From Malaciobacter molluscorum LMG 25693 (GTDB taxonomy: Bacteria > Campylobacterota > Campylobacteria > Campylobacterales > Arcobacteraceae), in assembly GCF_003544935.1 (NCBI RefSeq), contig NZ_CP032098.1, forward strand, positions 1,302,001-1,366,000: a DNA stretch of 64,000 nt. The letters are read 5' to 3'. This document shows positions 16,043-25,492 of the stretch, in pieces (position 1 is the stretch's first letter; each line of letters begins with the position of its first letter). The notes beneath the pieces were generated by a model. That model made no database searches, was not told the origin of the DNA, and was given only the letters and a program-made list of their open reading frames with translations. Position numbers and translations under genes: made by a program.

Positions 16043-16951
16043 ATGAAAACAATGATATTTAATGAAAATAAGGACTCTAAAGATAATAAATATTACATAT
16101 TTATTTTTCTCGCGATGGTATCATGGGGAATTGCATGGCCAGCAAGTAAAGCTGCTACAATGCATTCAAGTCCTGAAATTGCTGCATTTTGGAGATATGC
16201 AATATCTTTTATTTCAATAATTCCAATACTTTTTTATTTAAAGATATCTTTTAAAGCTGATAAAATAGGAATAATATATATGTTTATTGCAGGCATATTA
16301 AGTGCAGGATTTAATTATTCAACTTTTTTAGGTTTAAGTTATGGACAAGCAGGTTATGGTGGAACAATTATGACTTCATTAGCTCCAATATTTACATATT
16401 TTTTATCAATTATATTTTTAAAAAATAAGGTGACTCTTATGCAGTCAATTGCATTATTCATAGGTATTTCAGCAACAATTATTTTATTGAAAGTTCCAAC
16501 AGAAGGTATTCATTTTTTAAATGTAAATACAGCTTTTTTTGTAATTTCTGCTTTATGTTGGGCTTTTATGACAATTTTATCTAAGAAAAGCTCTGCTCAT
16601 GTAGATCCCTTACTTTATACGTTAATAATATTTTTTATAACAACAATTGTTAATTATATAATTGCAATACCTTTTCATCCATTTTTAATATTTAATTATG
16701 ATGAAACTTTTTGGTTAACAATTTTATATGTGGGTCTTTTTTCAGGTACTTTTAGTACAACACTTTTTTTTGTATCAATAAAAAAAATAGGTGCAGATAA
16801 AACTGCAACATTTATGTTTATAATACCAGCTGTTGCTATTTTATCAAGTAATTTAATTTATCATGAAAAAATATTGTTTTCGACTATACTTGGATGTATA
16901 TTATCTTTTCTTGCAGTAATTATATATAATAAAAGAAAAGTAAAACAATAA
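16043..16951 (+). CDS. EamA/DMT family permease
   Basis: The 302-residue protein has ten predicted membrane helices in two EamA repeats. Each repeat shows the expected features, such as FLAMVSWGIAWPASKAA near the N terminus and ISALCWAFMTILSKK at the start of the second half. These proteins usually export metabolites or amino acids. It is divergent from the HxlR/AEC pair across the palindrome and precedes the quinone reductase operon, so it is probably part of the same response. Confidence 0.87.
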   Translation: MKTMIFNENKDSKDNKYYIFIFLAMVSWGIAWPASKAATMHSSPEIAAFWRYAISFISIIPILFYLKISFKADKIGIIYMFIAGILSAGFNYSTFLGLSYGQAGYGGTIMTSLAPIFTYFLSIIFLKNKVTLMQSIALFIGISATIILLKVPTEGIHFLNVNTAFFVISALCWAFMTILSKKSSAHVDPLLYTLIIFFITTIVNYIIAIPFHPFLIFNYDETFWLTILYVGLFSGTFSTTLFFVSIKKIGADKTATFMFIIPAVAILSSNLIYHEKILFSTILGCILSFLAVIIYNKRKVKQ

Positions 16952-16956
16952 TTATA

Positions 16957-16980
16957 ATACTTACCAAAAGTAAAGTAAGG
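16957..16980. promoter_or_regulatory. Palindromic site, probable HxlR operator 2
   Basis: Core CTTAC (16960-16964) / GTAAG (16975-16979) with the same 10-bp spacing as operator 1. The shared stretch is ACTTACC, one variable base, then AAAGTAAAGTAAG. It lies about 50 bases upstream of the quinone reductase gene. Confidence 0.68.
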
Positions 16981-17027
16981 GAAAATTAATCTAGTAAGAT
17001 ATATAATTTCAAAAAAAAGGATTTATA

Positions 17028-17618
17028 ATGAAAAAAATATTAATAATAAATGCACATCAAAAATATGAAAGTTTTGCCGAAGGTAATTTAACTCAGAGTT
17101 ATATAGATAAAGCAAACAATTTTTTTACAAAAAATGGTTTTGAAGTTAAAAATACTGCAATAGATAAAGGATATGATGTTAAAGAAGAGTTAGAAAAATT
17201 TGCTTGGGCTGATTATGTACTTTTTCAATATCCTGTTTATTGGATGAGTTTGCCTTGGATTTCAAAAAAATATATTGATGAAATATGTTCAGGTGGCGCA
17301 GGAACAGTTACTTATGAAAGTGATGGAAGAAGTAGAACTGATGCATCTAAAAAATATGGTAGTGGTGGATTATTAAAAGGCAAAAAATATATGCTTAGTA
17401 TTACATATAATTGTCCAGAAAGTGAATTTGATAATAAAGATGGATTCTTTGAAGGTTTATCTTTAGATCAAGCAAATTTTGCAGTACATAAAACTTTTCA
17501 ATTTTGTGGATTAGAGCAATTAAAAACATATTCTGTACATGATGTATATAAAGGTGATTTAAACTTAGAAAAAGAGTTAGAAAAGTTTGAAGATATATTA
17601 AAAGATAATTTTTTATAA
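17028..17618 (+). CDS. mdaB: MdaB-type NAD(P)H-quinone oxidoreductase
   Basis: The 196-residue flavodoxin-like protein matches the MdaB group well known in Helicobacter: N-terminal KKILIINAHQKY for FMN/FAD phosphate binding, QYPVYWMSLPWISKKYIDE near residue 67, and the glycine-rich YGSGGLLKGKKY. It should reduce quinones by two electrons with NAD(P)H, avoiding semiquinones. It is first of three genes that run to 18566 with 11- and 10-base gaps, behind a palindrome shared with the HxlR promoter. Confidence 0.9.
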   Translation: MKKILIINAHQKYESFAEGNLTQSYIDKANNFFTKNGFEVKNTAIDKGYDVKEELEKFAWADYVLFQYPVYWMSLPWISKKYIDEICSGGAGTVTYESDGRSRTDASKKYGSGGLLKGKKYMLSITYNCPESEFDNKDGFFEGLSLDQANFAVHKTFQFCGLEQLKTYSVHDVYKGDLNLEKELEKFEDILKDNFL

Positions 17619-17629
17619 AAGGAAAAGAA

Positions 17630-17923
17630 TTGAACAATATAATAGTAGTAGCTAAAATTAAAGTAAAAAAAGAGTATAACCAAGAGATATATAAAGTATT
17701 AGAAACTTTACATGAACAAACACACAAAAATGATGATGGTTGCATTCAATATGATTTACATAAAAATTTAGAAGAAGAAAATTCTTATACATTTATTGAA
17801 ACATGGGAAAATGAAGATTTTTTAAATAAACATTCAAATAAAGAACATTTTAAATCATTTGTTTCAAGTATTGAAAATAAAGTAGAACATTTAGATATTC
17901 AGAAATTAGAAAAAATAAAATAA
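17630..17923 (+). CDS. Antibiotic biosynthesis monooxygenase (ABM) family protein
   Basis: This 97-residue ferredoxin-like-fold protein shows the family's core CIQYDLHKNLEEENSYTFIETWENEDFLNKH and the preceding LETLHEQTHKNDDG. Small ABM proteins such as YgiN act on quinols or act as cofactor-free oxygenases. In Escherichia coli ygiN sits with mdaB, matching the order here. Start is TTG at 17630 with AAAAGG upstream, 11 bases after the MdaB stop. Confidence 0.85.
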   Translation: MNNIIVVAKIKVKKEYNQEIYKVLETLHEQTHKNDDGCIQYDLHKNLEEENSYTFIETWENEDFLNKHSNKEHFKSFVSSIENKVEHLDIQKLEKIK

Positions 17924-17933
17924 AGGATAGTTT

Positions 17934-18566
17934 ATGAGTAAAGAAGAATTTTTAAAAGCAATGGATTTTAGACATGCTTGTAAAGTTTTTGATGATACAA
18001 AAAAAATCTCAAAAGATGATTTAGAGTTTATTTTAGAAGTAGGGCGAAAATCACCTTCTTCTTTTGGAATGGAACCTTGGAAATTTTTAGTGATTCAAAA
18101 TAGTGAATTAAAACAGAAAGTAAGACCTGTTTGTTGGGATCAAGTTCAAATTACATCTTGTAGTGATTTAATTATTATTTTAGCAAAAATTGAAGATTTA
18201 AAAGTTGAAACTGGTATTCCTGAAAAAAGATTTGCAAGAAGACCTATGCCTCAAGAAAAAAGAGATTTTTATGTAAATCTTTATGCAAATCACTTAAAAG
18301 ATACTTTAAGTAGTGATAAAAATATTTATGAATGGACAGCAAAACAGACTTACATAGCAGCAGGTAATATGATGACAGCAGCAGCCTCTATTGGAATTGA
18401 TTCTTGTCCTATTGAAGGTTTTGAAAAAGATAAATTAGAGAAAGTTCTAGAATTAGATACTACAAAATATCAAGTTGCATTGGTTTTACCTTTTGGATAT
18501 AGATTAAATGAACAATCAGAACAGCTAAGATTAAATTTTGATGAAGTAGTTGAATATATAAAATAA
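17934..18566 (+). CDS. NAD(P)H-dependent nitroreductase (NfsB-like)
   Basis: The 210-residue protein belongs to the oxygen-insensitive nitroreductase family: FRHACKVFDDTKKISKDDLEF at the start, RKSPSSFGMEPWKFLVIQN as the FMN-binding segment, and DSCPIEGFEKDKLEKVLEL near the C terminus, close to NfsB/YfkO-type proteins. It would reduce quinones or nitro compounds. It closes the probable electrophile-detoxification operon and ends in a strong hairpin. Confidence 0.88.
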   Translation: MSKEEFLKAMDFRHACKVFDDTKKISKDDLEFILEVGRKSPSSFGMEPWKFLVIQNSELKQKVRPVCWDQVQITSCSDLIIILAKIEDLKVETGIPEKRFARRPMPQEKRDFYVNLYANHLKDTLSSDKNIYEWTAKQTYIAAGNMMTAAASIGIDSCPIEGFEKDKLEKVLELDTTKYQVALVLPFGYRLNEQSEQLRLNFDEVVEYIK

Positions 18567-18585
18567 AAGAGTTTCTCTTTTATTT
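18561..18585. terminator. Bidirectional terminator
   Basis: Perfect 11-bp stem AAATAAAAGAG (18561-18571) / CTCTTTTATTT (18575-18585), loop TTT, then T-rich sequence. It overlaps the stops of the nitroreductase and MBL genes. Confidence 0.75.
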
Positions 18586-19482
18586 TATTTTCTGTTTTTC
18601 TTTTTCTAATCTTTTAATAACTCTATTAAAATCATCTTTTGTATTACATTTCATTATAAGTTGTTCTATATCTAAATCTTTTTTTCTTGATGTTCTTTTT
18701 ATTTTTTTTAAATTTATTACATCTGAATCATTTAATATTGTAATTTTATTTTCTAATTCTAATACTTTTAATTCTTCTGTTATTTCATCTATATATGTAG
18801 GTTTTAAATGATTTATATAAATCTTTACATCATCTCTTTTTAGTTTTGTTAATTCTTCTTTGAAAAGTTTTAGTGTTAAATGTTTACTTGTTTGTGCTGC
18901 AACTTCAAGTCGTGAAGGGAAAGAGACATCAACTATTAGCTGTTTTATTGATAGATTTTGGTTTATTTCTTCCCAAATTTCATCACAGATAAAAGTGTCA
19001 CCTGTAAAGAATATTGAATTTTCATCTTTTGTTATTACATAACCACAACTTGAAATAGTATGGTTTGTTTTTATAGGTTTTATTGAAAAATTCCTAAACT
19101 GTAAAATTTTATTAACTTGAATTTCAATAAACTCAATTGAGTGTTTTTGATTAATTAAATCAATATCAGAAAAATCTGGCCAAATATTCCAGTTGAAAAT
19201 ATATCTATTTAGATGTTCAATTGTCTCTTTTAATGCATAAATTTTTATTGGTTTATTCCTAACCTCATAAAAAGATTCAACTAAAAAAGGAATATCTATT
19301 ATATGGTCTAAATGAGAATGAGTAAGAAAAATATTATCAATATATTTTGCATCATCTCCAATTGCTTTTATTATATTTCCTGCATCAATAACACTGCATC
19401 TATCTATTTGAATACTTGTGTTGTTTGCATCAATACCTTTTCCACCATATGCCCCTAAAATTTTTATTTTCTCTTTAAACAT
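18580..19482 (-). CDS. MBL-fold hydrolase, class II cyclic-nucleotide phosphodiesterase-like
   Basis: The 300-residue protein has the metallo-beta-lactamase metal motif LTHSHLDHIIDIPFLVES (about 54-70), whose H-x-H-x-D-H-x-x-D-x-P-F form is typical of class II 3',5'-cyclic nucleotide phosphodiesterases (CpdP/PDE1 type), and later metal ligands in KTNHTISSCGY, FFTGDTF and YINHLKP. The last 40 residues are a lysine-rich extension. No signal peptide, so cytoplasmic. It may hydrolyse cAMP or a related nucleotide. Substrate is not certain. Confidence 0.75.
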   Translation of the reverse strand: MFKEKIKILGAYGGKGIDANNTSIQIDRCSVIDAGNIIKAIGDDAKYIDNIFLTHSHLDHIIDIPFLVESFYEVRNKPIKIYALKETIEHLNRYIFNWNIWPDFSDIDLINQKHSIEFIEIQVNKILQFRNFSIKPIKTNHTISSCGYVITKDENSIFFTGDTFICDEIWEEINQNLSIKQLIVDVSFPSRLEVAAQTSKHLTLKLFKEELTKLKRDDVKIYINHLKPTYIDEITEELKVLELENKITILNDSDVINLKKIKRTSRKKDLDIEQLIMKCNTKDDFNRVIKRLEKEKQKIK

Positions 19483-19596
19483 TTATGACCCTATTTTTTA
19501 TATAAAAAATTATAACAAAAAAAATATGATATATCCATGTGTAATAGATAAACAACTATATAAAATTATACAAAAGTAAAAATTAGATTAAATACA

Positions 19597-19624
19597 TAGT
19601 TTGAAAGAGAACTCTTTCAAACTA
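19597..19624. terminator. Terminator of the rhodanese gene
   Basis: TAGTTTGAAAGAG (19597-19609) and CTCTTTCAAACTA (19612-19624) are perfect 13-bp arms around a very short loop. The element overlaps the stop codon of the rhodanese gene. A T-rich stretch follows on the minus strand. Confidence 0.65.
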
Positions 19625-20263
19625 TTTTGTACACTCTTTTTTATCTTTAATAGAATACAAATCTTTGTATTTACATTTATACCAAATCTTATTTTTATCT
19701 AATTTTGTGCTCCATTCATATCCTGAATGTTGTAATCCATTTATAACTCTTTGCCCTTTTAATTTGCCATCTTTTTGTTTTGAACCTTGAAATCCATCTG
19801 TAATAGTCCATACATTTGTAAAACCTTCTTTAGCTAATATATTTACTACAGGAGCAGATCTTGTAGAACCAGATCTGCATGTAATAAATATCGGAGTATT
19901 TTTATTCGTTTTTGCTTTTTTCAATTCAAATAAAATCTCTTTTAAAAAATATTTATTTTTTTTCATATTATATGCTTTTGTCTTTTCTGAATATATTGAA
20001 CTATCTAATATTTTAAATGGAATATGAAAATCAACTCTTTTTGACATACCTATAAACATAAGTTCTGAAGGTGTTCTTACATCTATCAAAATGGCGTCTT
20101 TGTCTTTTTGTAAATAGTCTTGGGCATCTTTTGCTTTTACATATAAACCCAATGTAGTTTTAGCAGTATCTTTGCTTGGTGTAGGAGCTCTTTTTATTTC
20201 TGTTGCTAAAAGAGTAGTTGAAAGTGTAAAAGAGATTATTGAAGTTAGTATTAAACTTTTCAT
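19622..20263 (-). CDS. Periplasmic rhodanese-domain protein
   Basis: The 213-residue protein has a signal peptide (MKSLILTSIISFTLSTTLLA) and one rhodanese domain, with ILIDVRTPSELMFIGM (about 59-74) and the active-site loop ITCRSGSTRSAPVV carrying the catalytic Cys (about residue 130). It probably handles reduced sulfur in the periplasm. The C-terminal 50 residues contain a Cys pair (KCKYKDLYSIKDKKEC). It stands alone, 285 bases downstream of a chemoreceptor gene, and that gap carries an inverted repeat. Confidence 0.85.
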   Translation of the reverse strand: MKSLILTSIISFTLSTTLLATEIKRAPTPSKDTAKTTLGLYVKAKDAQDYLQKDKDAILIDVRTPSELMFIGMSKRVDFHIPFKILDSSIYSEKTKAYNMKKNKYFLKEILFELKKAKTNKNTPIFITCRSGSTRSAPVVNILAKEGFTNVWTITDGFQGSKQKDGKLKGQRVINGLQHSGYEWSTKLDKNKIWYKCKYKDLYSIKDKKECTK

Positions 20264-20398
20264 TTATATCCTTATATAATAAATATTTATAGATTATATA
20301 TAATATAAAATTATAATTATCTTATAAGCAAAAATTATTAGTTAATTTTGAATAAAAAAAGTTATTAGATATATGTATAGTGTAAAAAGCATTTATAG

Positions 20399-20444
20399 TA
20401 TAACATAATGTTAAAAAATAGATTATTTTATACATTATGTTATA
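20399..20444. promoter_or_regulatory. 13-bp inverted repeat upstream of the rhodanese gene
   Basis: TATAACATAATGT (20399-20411) and ACATTATGTTATA (20432-20444) are perfect inverted arms with a 20-base spacer. No T-run follows. It may be a regulator site for the rhodanese gene, whose start is about 136 bases away. Confidence 0.4.
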
Positions 20445-20458
20445 AAAAGAATAGTTAA

Positions 20459-20475
20459 AAAGTTACAGTAAAATA
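20459..20475 (+). promoter_or_regulatory. 17-bp sequence shared with the Crp/Fnr upstream region
   Basis: Identical to 12201-12217 (AAAGTTACAGTAAAATA). It is next to the inverted repeat and about 195 bases upstream of the rhodanese start. Confidence 0.25.
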
Positions 20476-20490
20476 TCTATTAAAGTAAAA

Positions 20491-20534
20491 AAGATGAGCC
20501 TTTTTATAAAAATAATATTTATTGAAAAGACTCT
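20491..20534 (-). terminator. Possible terminator of the NIT chemoreceptor gene
   Basis: On the minus strand GAGTCTTTT can pair with AAAAGGCTC, one pair being a G-T wobble, around a 20-base AT-rich loop. It is followed by ATCTTTTTTAC. It lies 15 bases past the stop codon. Confidence 0.4.
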
Positions 20535-20548
20535 TTATATATTAAAAG

Positions 20549-23128
20549 TTATACTCTTTCTTTACCTTTAAAGTTGTTTTTTCTTACATTTTCAACTAAA
20601 GATTTTGCTATTTTTGAAGTTTCTAATGCTATTTGATTTGCTTGATTTGCAACATGCGCATTTTCTTGTGTTTGTTTATCTAAACTATTTACTGCTTCAT
20701 TTATTTGTGTTATTCCTGCTGTTTGTTCTTTAGATGCATTTTGAATATTTTGTATTAAAGAAACAGTATTTTGTACATTTGAGTTTAGATTGTTATATCC
20801 TTCAATCATTGATGATGCGATTTTTTTACCTTCTTGTGATTTTCTTGTTGCATTATCAACAATTGATTTGATTTTATTTGCAGCATCAGCACTTCTTGCT
20901 GCTAGACTTCTTACTTCTTGAGCTACAACTGCAAAACCTTTTCCCGCTTCACCTGCTGTTGCTGCTTCAACTGCTGCATTTAATGAAAGTATATTTGTTT
21001 GAAAAGCTATTTGATCAATTAGACTTGTTGCTTCACTTATCTCTTCTACTTGTTTATTTATTTCATCCATTGATACAGTTGTTTTATTAGCTAATTCTTT
21101 TCCTTTATCTGAAGAATCTTCTAATATTTTTGCATTTTTTGACATCTCTTGAACAAAGTCATTTGTTGATGCAATGTTTCCACTTATTTCATCTATTGCT
21201 GCAACTGTTTCTTCAAGTTTTACTGCTGCATCATTTGATGAAGTATTTAATACATCTACATTTTCGAGAAGTGTACTAGAACTACCTTTTAAAGTATTAC
21301 CAATATCTTGATTTTCTATTAGCATTGAAGTTATAGATTTTCTTAATTTATTTATTCCTTCAAGCACTTTTTGTAGTTCACCACCTATTTCATAATCTAT
21401 TTTTTCCATACTGGCAGTATAATCATAATTTGAATACTTTTCTAAAGTTTTAAGAATTTCTTCAAATATCGAATTTTGAATATCAATAGTTTTATTTACT
21501 GAATAAGCTAGAGCTTGTACTTGTGGATTTGATGCAATTGATTTTATTTTACAATTATAAAAACCTTGTCTCATTCTATTTAATACCATAATTGCTTCAC
21601 CTACACATAACATATCATCTTCTAAACCTTTATTGATTTTTTTGATATTTTCGTTTGCCATTAATGCAATATGACCTAACTCATCTTTTCCATAGATTTT
21701 TATCTCTTCTAATTCATTTATTTCTCTATTTAAATAAAGCATAAATTGTTTAATACCTTTATATACACTTTCTGTTGAGTTAGAGATATTTTTATAAATA
21801 ATATAAGTTAATAAAAATAAAACTATTAACGCAATACTTAAAATAGATATTTCAGTATAAAAAGAGTTACTTACTTTTTTATGAAATTGGTCTATTTCTT
21901 TTGCTATATATTCTCCTAAGAAATCATCAATTTTCTTTAATATATTTATTTTCTTTGTTATTGTATCAAACCAATAATCTTCTTCATTTGAAAATTGGTC
22001 TTTTAATAATATTTGAATTGCTTTTATTGCTGGAGTGTCATCAATTTTAACCATTTCATCAATTTCTTTTATACTTTTTGAGTTTTTTATGGCAACTTCT
22101 ACTGCATTTATTGCTTCATAATATTTTGTAAATGTCTCTTTTATATTTTTTAATTGTTCTCTTTCTTTTTTTGTTGTTGAAGAAAATGAGTTATACTCTT
22201 TTATAAACTCATTTAATTTTTTGTACTCATTGTTTATTGCTTCTTTATATTTGAGTTTTTTTCTTAGTACAAAATTTTTGAAATTATGAATTATTCCTCC
22301 ATATCCTATAAGTTCTTGAATATTTCCTAATATTAGAGTTTTTTCTTCTGATTCAAGAAGTACTTTTCTCATTTTTTCAACTTCTTCAACTGATTTATCT
22401 CTTAGCATTTCTTGTACATAACTTATTACGTTTGTTTTTGAATAAATATAAAATTGATCCATATATTGATTTTGTTCAGAGATTAAACTAGAAAATTTTG
22501 CATACATTCCATGATCAAAAGATCCTCTTGAAAAAGTATTAGCACCAACTGCTCTTTCTATTCCAGCTCGCTCTTTTGCCATTAGTAAATTATAATAAGA
22601 TAGAATATCTTTTGTTATCTTTGAATTAGTAGATAAAGAAGAAGTTCTTGCCACAAAATCTAATAGATTTGAATTTATTTTAGTATAGTAACTAATTGCC
22701 TCTTTTGTATTAATATTAAAATTGTCAATTAAACTTCTTATATTTTCTAGTTTTTTGAGTTCTTCTATTGAAGCATTTATATATGAACGTGATCCTTTTC
22801 CTAAAATAGATTTATTTAAATTAGAAAAAGTTTCTTTGAAAATTTCATATTGTTTATTTGTAAATTCTCTTTGTTTTAATAATTTTTCTTTAAACTTTTT
22901 ATCTTTACCACCTAAAAATCCGGCTGTCATACCTCTTTCTTTTTGAGTTTCATGAATAAGTTCGGAGATTGCATTATCAAGAATTATTATTTGTTGTAGA
23001 TTATTAAAATTGTTTTTTTCATTAAGGTCTCTAAATATTATCAATGAAGATAAGATGATAATAAATAAAATTGAAATACATACCAGCGTTAAAAGTTTGA
23101 TTTTGATTGATAAATCATTAAATTTCAT
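20549..23128 (-). CDS. Methyl-accepting chemotaxis protein with NIT sensing domain
   Basis: The 859-residue receptor has a membrane helix near residues 10-30, an NIT (nitrate/nitrite-sensing type) periplasmic domain recognisable by [20 protein letters not shown] (about 52-71), a second membrane helix (about 430-447), a long linker (about 450-600) and a signalling domain whose tip reads [20 protein letters not shown]. The C terminus is NFKGKERV and lacks a CheR-tether pentapeptide. The receptor gene follows a PAS-domain gene by 11 bases, so the two are co-transcribed. Ligand may be nitrate, but NIT domains have other ligands too. Confidence 0.88.
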   Translation of the reverse strand: MKFNDLSIKIKLLTLVCISILFIIILSSLIIFRDLNEKNNFNNLQQIIILDNAISELIHETQKERGMTAGFLGGKDKKFKEKLLKQREFTNKQYEIFKETFSNLNKSILGKGSRSYINASIEELKKLENIRSLIDNFNINTKEAISYYTKINSNLLDFVARTSSLSTNSKITKDILSYYNLLMAKERAGIERAVGANTFSRGSFDHGMYAKFSSLISEQNQYMDQFYIYSKTNVISYVQEMLRDKSVEEVEKMRKVLLESEEKTLILGNIQELIGYGGIIHNFKNFVLRKKLKYKEAINNEYKKLNEFIKEYNSFSSTTKKEREQLKNIKETFTKYYEAINAVEVAIKNSKSIKEIDEMVKIDDTPAIKAIQILLKDQFSNEEDYWFDTITKKINILKKIDDFLGEYIAKEIDQFHKKVSNSFYTEISILSIALIVLFLLTYIIYKNISNSTESVYKGIKQFMLYLNREINELEEIKIYGKDELGHIALMANENIKKINKGLEDDMLCVGEAIMVLNRMRQGFYNCKIKSIASNPQVQALAYSVNKTIDIQNSIFEEILKTLEKYSNYDYTASMEKIDYEIGGELQKVLEGINKLRKSITSMLIENQDIGNTLKGSSSTLLENVDVLNTSSNDAAVKLEETVAAIDEISGNIASTNDFVQEMSKNAKILEDSSDKGKELANKTTVSMDEINKQVEEISEATSLIDQIAFQTNILSLNAAVEAATAGEAGKGFAVVAQEVRSLAARSADAANKIKSIVDNATRKSQEGKKIASSMIEGYNNLNSNVQNTVSLIQNIQNASKEQTAGITQINEAVNSLDKQTQENAHVANQANQIALETSKIAKSLVENVRKNNFKGKERV

Positions 23129-23139
23129 TTTATATCCTT

Positions 23140-23526
23140 TTACTTCATAGTTTTATAAATATTTGCATATTTTTCTATTTCGTCTTTAGAAGCCTTTCTT
23201 CTACAAGAAATAAATCCCTTGGATCCATCGCATGAAATATAAGGATAAATTGTACTATATACCCAATAGTACTTGCCAGATTTTGTTTTGTTTTTTACAA
23301 AGCCTTTCCATCTATTACCTGATTTTATTGTATTCCAAAGTTCTTCGAAAACAACTTTTGGCATATCAGGATGTCTAACTATACTATGTGGTTTACCAAT
23401 AATCTCTTCAAGATTAAATTCTGAAAAATTACAAAATTGATCATTTGCAAATCTTATTATCCCTTCTTCATCTGTTTCTGAAACAAGAAAAGAGTTATTT
23501 GTTAATTCTATTCCTATATCTTCCAT
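23140..23526 (-). CDS. Single PAS-domain protein, Aer-like
   Basis: The ~128-residue soluble protein is essentially one PAS domain: [41 protein letters not shown] and [21 protein letters not shown]. This matches Aer-type FAD-PAS sensors, including the RHPDMP segment. The start is put at 23526 because AAGGA lies 8 bases upstream. The ATG at 23550 has no such signal. It precedes the NIT chemoreceptor in the same operon, so it may feed redox information to that receptor. Confidence 0.82.
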   Translation of the reverse strand: MEDIGIELTNNSFLVSETDEEGIIRFANDQFCNFSEFNLEEIIGKPHSIVRHPDMPKVVFEELWNTIKSGNRWKGFVKNKTKSGKYYWVYSTIYPYISCDGSKGFISCRRKASKDEIEKYANIYKTMK

Positions 23527-23655
23527 TGCAAAATCCTTGTGTATTAGCATTTATAGTTAGTATATAGGTTAAGCTAGAATTTTAAACTTATTTTTTTATA
23601 TTAAAATTATAATATAAGTATATTTTTATATTTAAATTATAATATATACAATAAT

Positions 23656-25146
23656 TTATTTATAAAGGATTCTAATAATTGAAAAAATAAATAACCCAAC
23701 TGAAATTTGTTGGTAATCTTTATCAATTAATAATAAAATGATGGAACCTAACATTAGTGAAATTGATAAAAAATATGATTTTAGAGTTTTTGTTACTTCT
23801 TTTCTCAAATAATCAAGTTGATTATTTGAAATTTCTACTTTTAGTTCACCTTCGCTTGCTTTTTTTATTGTAGATTTAAAATCTTTGATTGTAAAAGGTA
23901 TATCTTTAAATTCATCAATTATAGTTTCTATAAAAGAGTCTTTTGATCCTAAAGCTTTAGGTAAATTATCTTTTAGGATAGGAAGTATATCTTTTATACC
24001 ATTAAAGTTTTCTATATATGTTGTACCTAAACCTTCAATAATGGCACTAACTCTTATAATATATATTGCATCGCTTGGAAGTTTAAATGGTAGATCTCTT
24101 GTACTCTCAAGTACCTCAAAAGCAAGTTTTTGCATTGATTCACTATTTAAATTATTATTTGAAAATATTTCAAACATTTTACTTGTAAACTCTGCAAGTT
24201 GTGAAGTTGGAGCTTCATATGCAATTGTTCCAAGTTTTTTACTTGCATTTATGTAAGACTCATAATCTTGTTCATTTGCAGCTTTTATAAGTTCAATTAT
24301 TGCAATTCTTGTATTGTTAGGAACAGTTTTAACCATTCCAAAATCAAGAAGTATTATTTGATTATCTTTTGTTATTAAAAGATTTCCAGGGTGTGGATCA
24401 GCATGAAAATAACCTTTTATAAGCATTTGTTCTGTATAAAAATTAATTAAAATTGATATAATTTCTTTAAAATCAATATTATTTTTAAGAATATTGTTTT
24501 TATCATCAAATCTAAACCCTTCTTCAAAACTCATAACTAACGCATCATCGCTACATAAATCTTCATATGGCAATGGAAATTTTATATTACTATTTTTATA
24601 AGTTTTAGAAAATTTTTTTAAATTTTGTAATTCATTTGATAAGCTTACTTCCTCTTTTATCATAGAAGAAAACTCTTTAATAACAGCTTCTATTGAATTT
24701 TTGGTATAATAAGAAAATAAGGGTTTAAAAATAAAATTAAAGAAGTTTATTATTTTTATATCTGCAATAACTCTTTGTTTAATTCCTTCTCTTCTTAATT
24801 TTACTGCAACTTTTTTATTATTTTCTAAAAATGCAATATGTACTTGACCAATTGAGGCAGATGCTATTGGATTAGTATCAAAGTTTTTAAAAGAACTATT
24901 TTTAAAAGCTCTATTATAAACAATTTCAAAATCTTCTTTATTCATTGAAGGTAATTTATCATGTAGTTCTTTTAATTCATCAAGATATTCTTGACTAAAA
25001 AAATCTGCTCTTGTTGCTAAGACTTGAGCAAGTTTAATAAAACTCGCACCAAGATTAATGATTGTATATTTTAACTCTTTAGGTTTAAGAGGTTTAAGAC
25101 CAATAAAACTATCTCTTTTTTTTATTACTAAATAAATTGTAAGCAA
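23656..25146 (-). CDS. ABC1/UbiB-AarF family atypical kinase
   Basis: The protein shows the family's core: INLGASFIKLAQVLATRADF (K-x-A-Q where most members have K-x-G-Q), the alanine-rich ASASIGQVHIA loop, AVKLRREGI, and the catalytic FHADPHPGNLLI with ILLDFGMV. Two hydrophobic helices end the protein (about 450-496). UbiB proteins are atypical ATPases linked to isoprenoid quinone synthesis or lipid traffic. The first standard start is TTG 25146, but the frame stays open upstream (LKNIKLYSFSRIYKVF) to 25212/25218, where only ATA and ATT are available after AAAAAAGGA. The true start is probably there. A small helical protein gene directly precedes it. Confidence 0.8.
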   Translation of the reverse strand: MLTIYLVIKKRDSFIGLKPLKPKELKYTIINLGASFIKLAQVLATRADFFSQEYLDELKELHDKLPSMNKEDFEIVYNRAFKNSSFKNFDTNPIASASIGQVHIAFLENNKKVAVKLRREGIKQRVIADIKIINFFNFIFKPLFSYYTKNSIEAVIKEFSSMIKEEVSLSNELQNLKKFSKTYKNSNIKFPLPYEDLCSDDALVMSFEEGFRFDDKNNILKNNIDFKEIISILINFYTEQMLIKGYFHADPHPGNLLITKDNQIILLDFGMVKTVPNNTRIAIIELIKAANEQDYESYINASKKLGTIAYEAPTSQLAEFTSKMFEIFSNNNLNSESMQKLAFEVLESTRDLPFKLPSDAIYIIRVSAIIEGLGTTYIENFNGIKDILPILKDNLPKALGSKDSFIETIIDEFKDIPFTIKDFKSTIKKASEGELKVEISNNQLDYLRKEVTKTLKSYFLSISLMLGSIILLLIDKDYQQISVGLFIFSIIRILYK

Positions 25147-25208
25147 AAAATTAAAGACTTTATATATTCTTGAAAAAGAGTATAGTTTTATATTTTTTAA
25201 AAAATTTA

Positions 25209-25472
25209 CTATTTTAATTCCTTTTTTAAATCTTCTAAATCATCTTTAGTAACAAGTCCTAATTCACATATAGCTTCTTTAATACTATTTTTTAATTGCT
25301 TTTTAAACTCCTCGTCTTGTTCTTTACCTTTTTTTTCTAGTGATTCAATAAATCCTTTTATATCACCTTTGTCAATTTTACCTTTTTCTTCGAGCTTTTT
25401 AAGTTCATCTTCTACCTTATCTTTTAGTAAAGTAGTTGCACCAATCCCAGCATAAATTAGATCTTTTAACAT
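25209..25472 (-). CDS. Small helical phasin-like protein
   Basis: The ~87-residue protein is a hydrophobic N-terminal segment (MLKDLIYAGIGATTLL) followed by long charged helices (KVEDELKKLEEKGKIDKGDIKGFIESLEKKGKEQD), as in phasin/PhaF-like proteins. The start is the ATG at 25472 (AAAGGA upstream), not the earlier in-frame ATG at 25511. No PHA synthase is in the window. Its stop codon overlaps the extended upstream reading frame of the ABC1 kinase gene, so the two are probably coupled. Confidence 0.6.
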   Translation of the reverse strand: MLKDLIYAGIGATTLLKDKVEDELKKLEEKGKIDKGDIKGFIESLEKKGKEQDEEFKKQLKNSIKEAICELGLVTKDDLEDLKKELK

Positions 25473-25492
25473 TTTAAATCCTTTTAATATTA

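Noticed and set aside
17401-17745. Antisense open frames over the MdaB and ABM genes
   Set aside because: Composition and position show they are shadows of the plus-strand genes, with no start signals.
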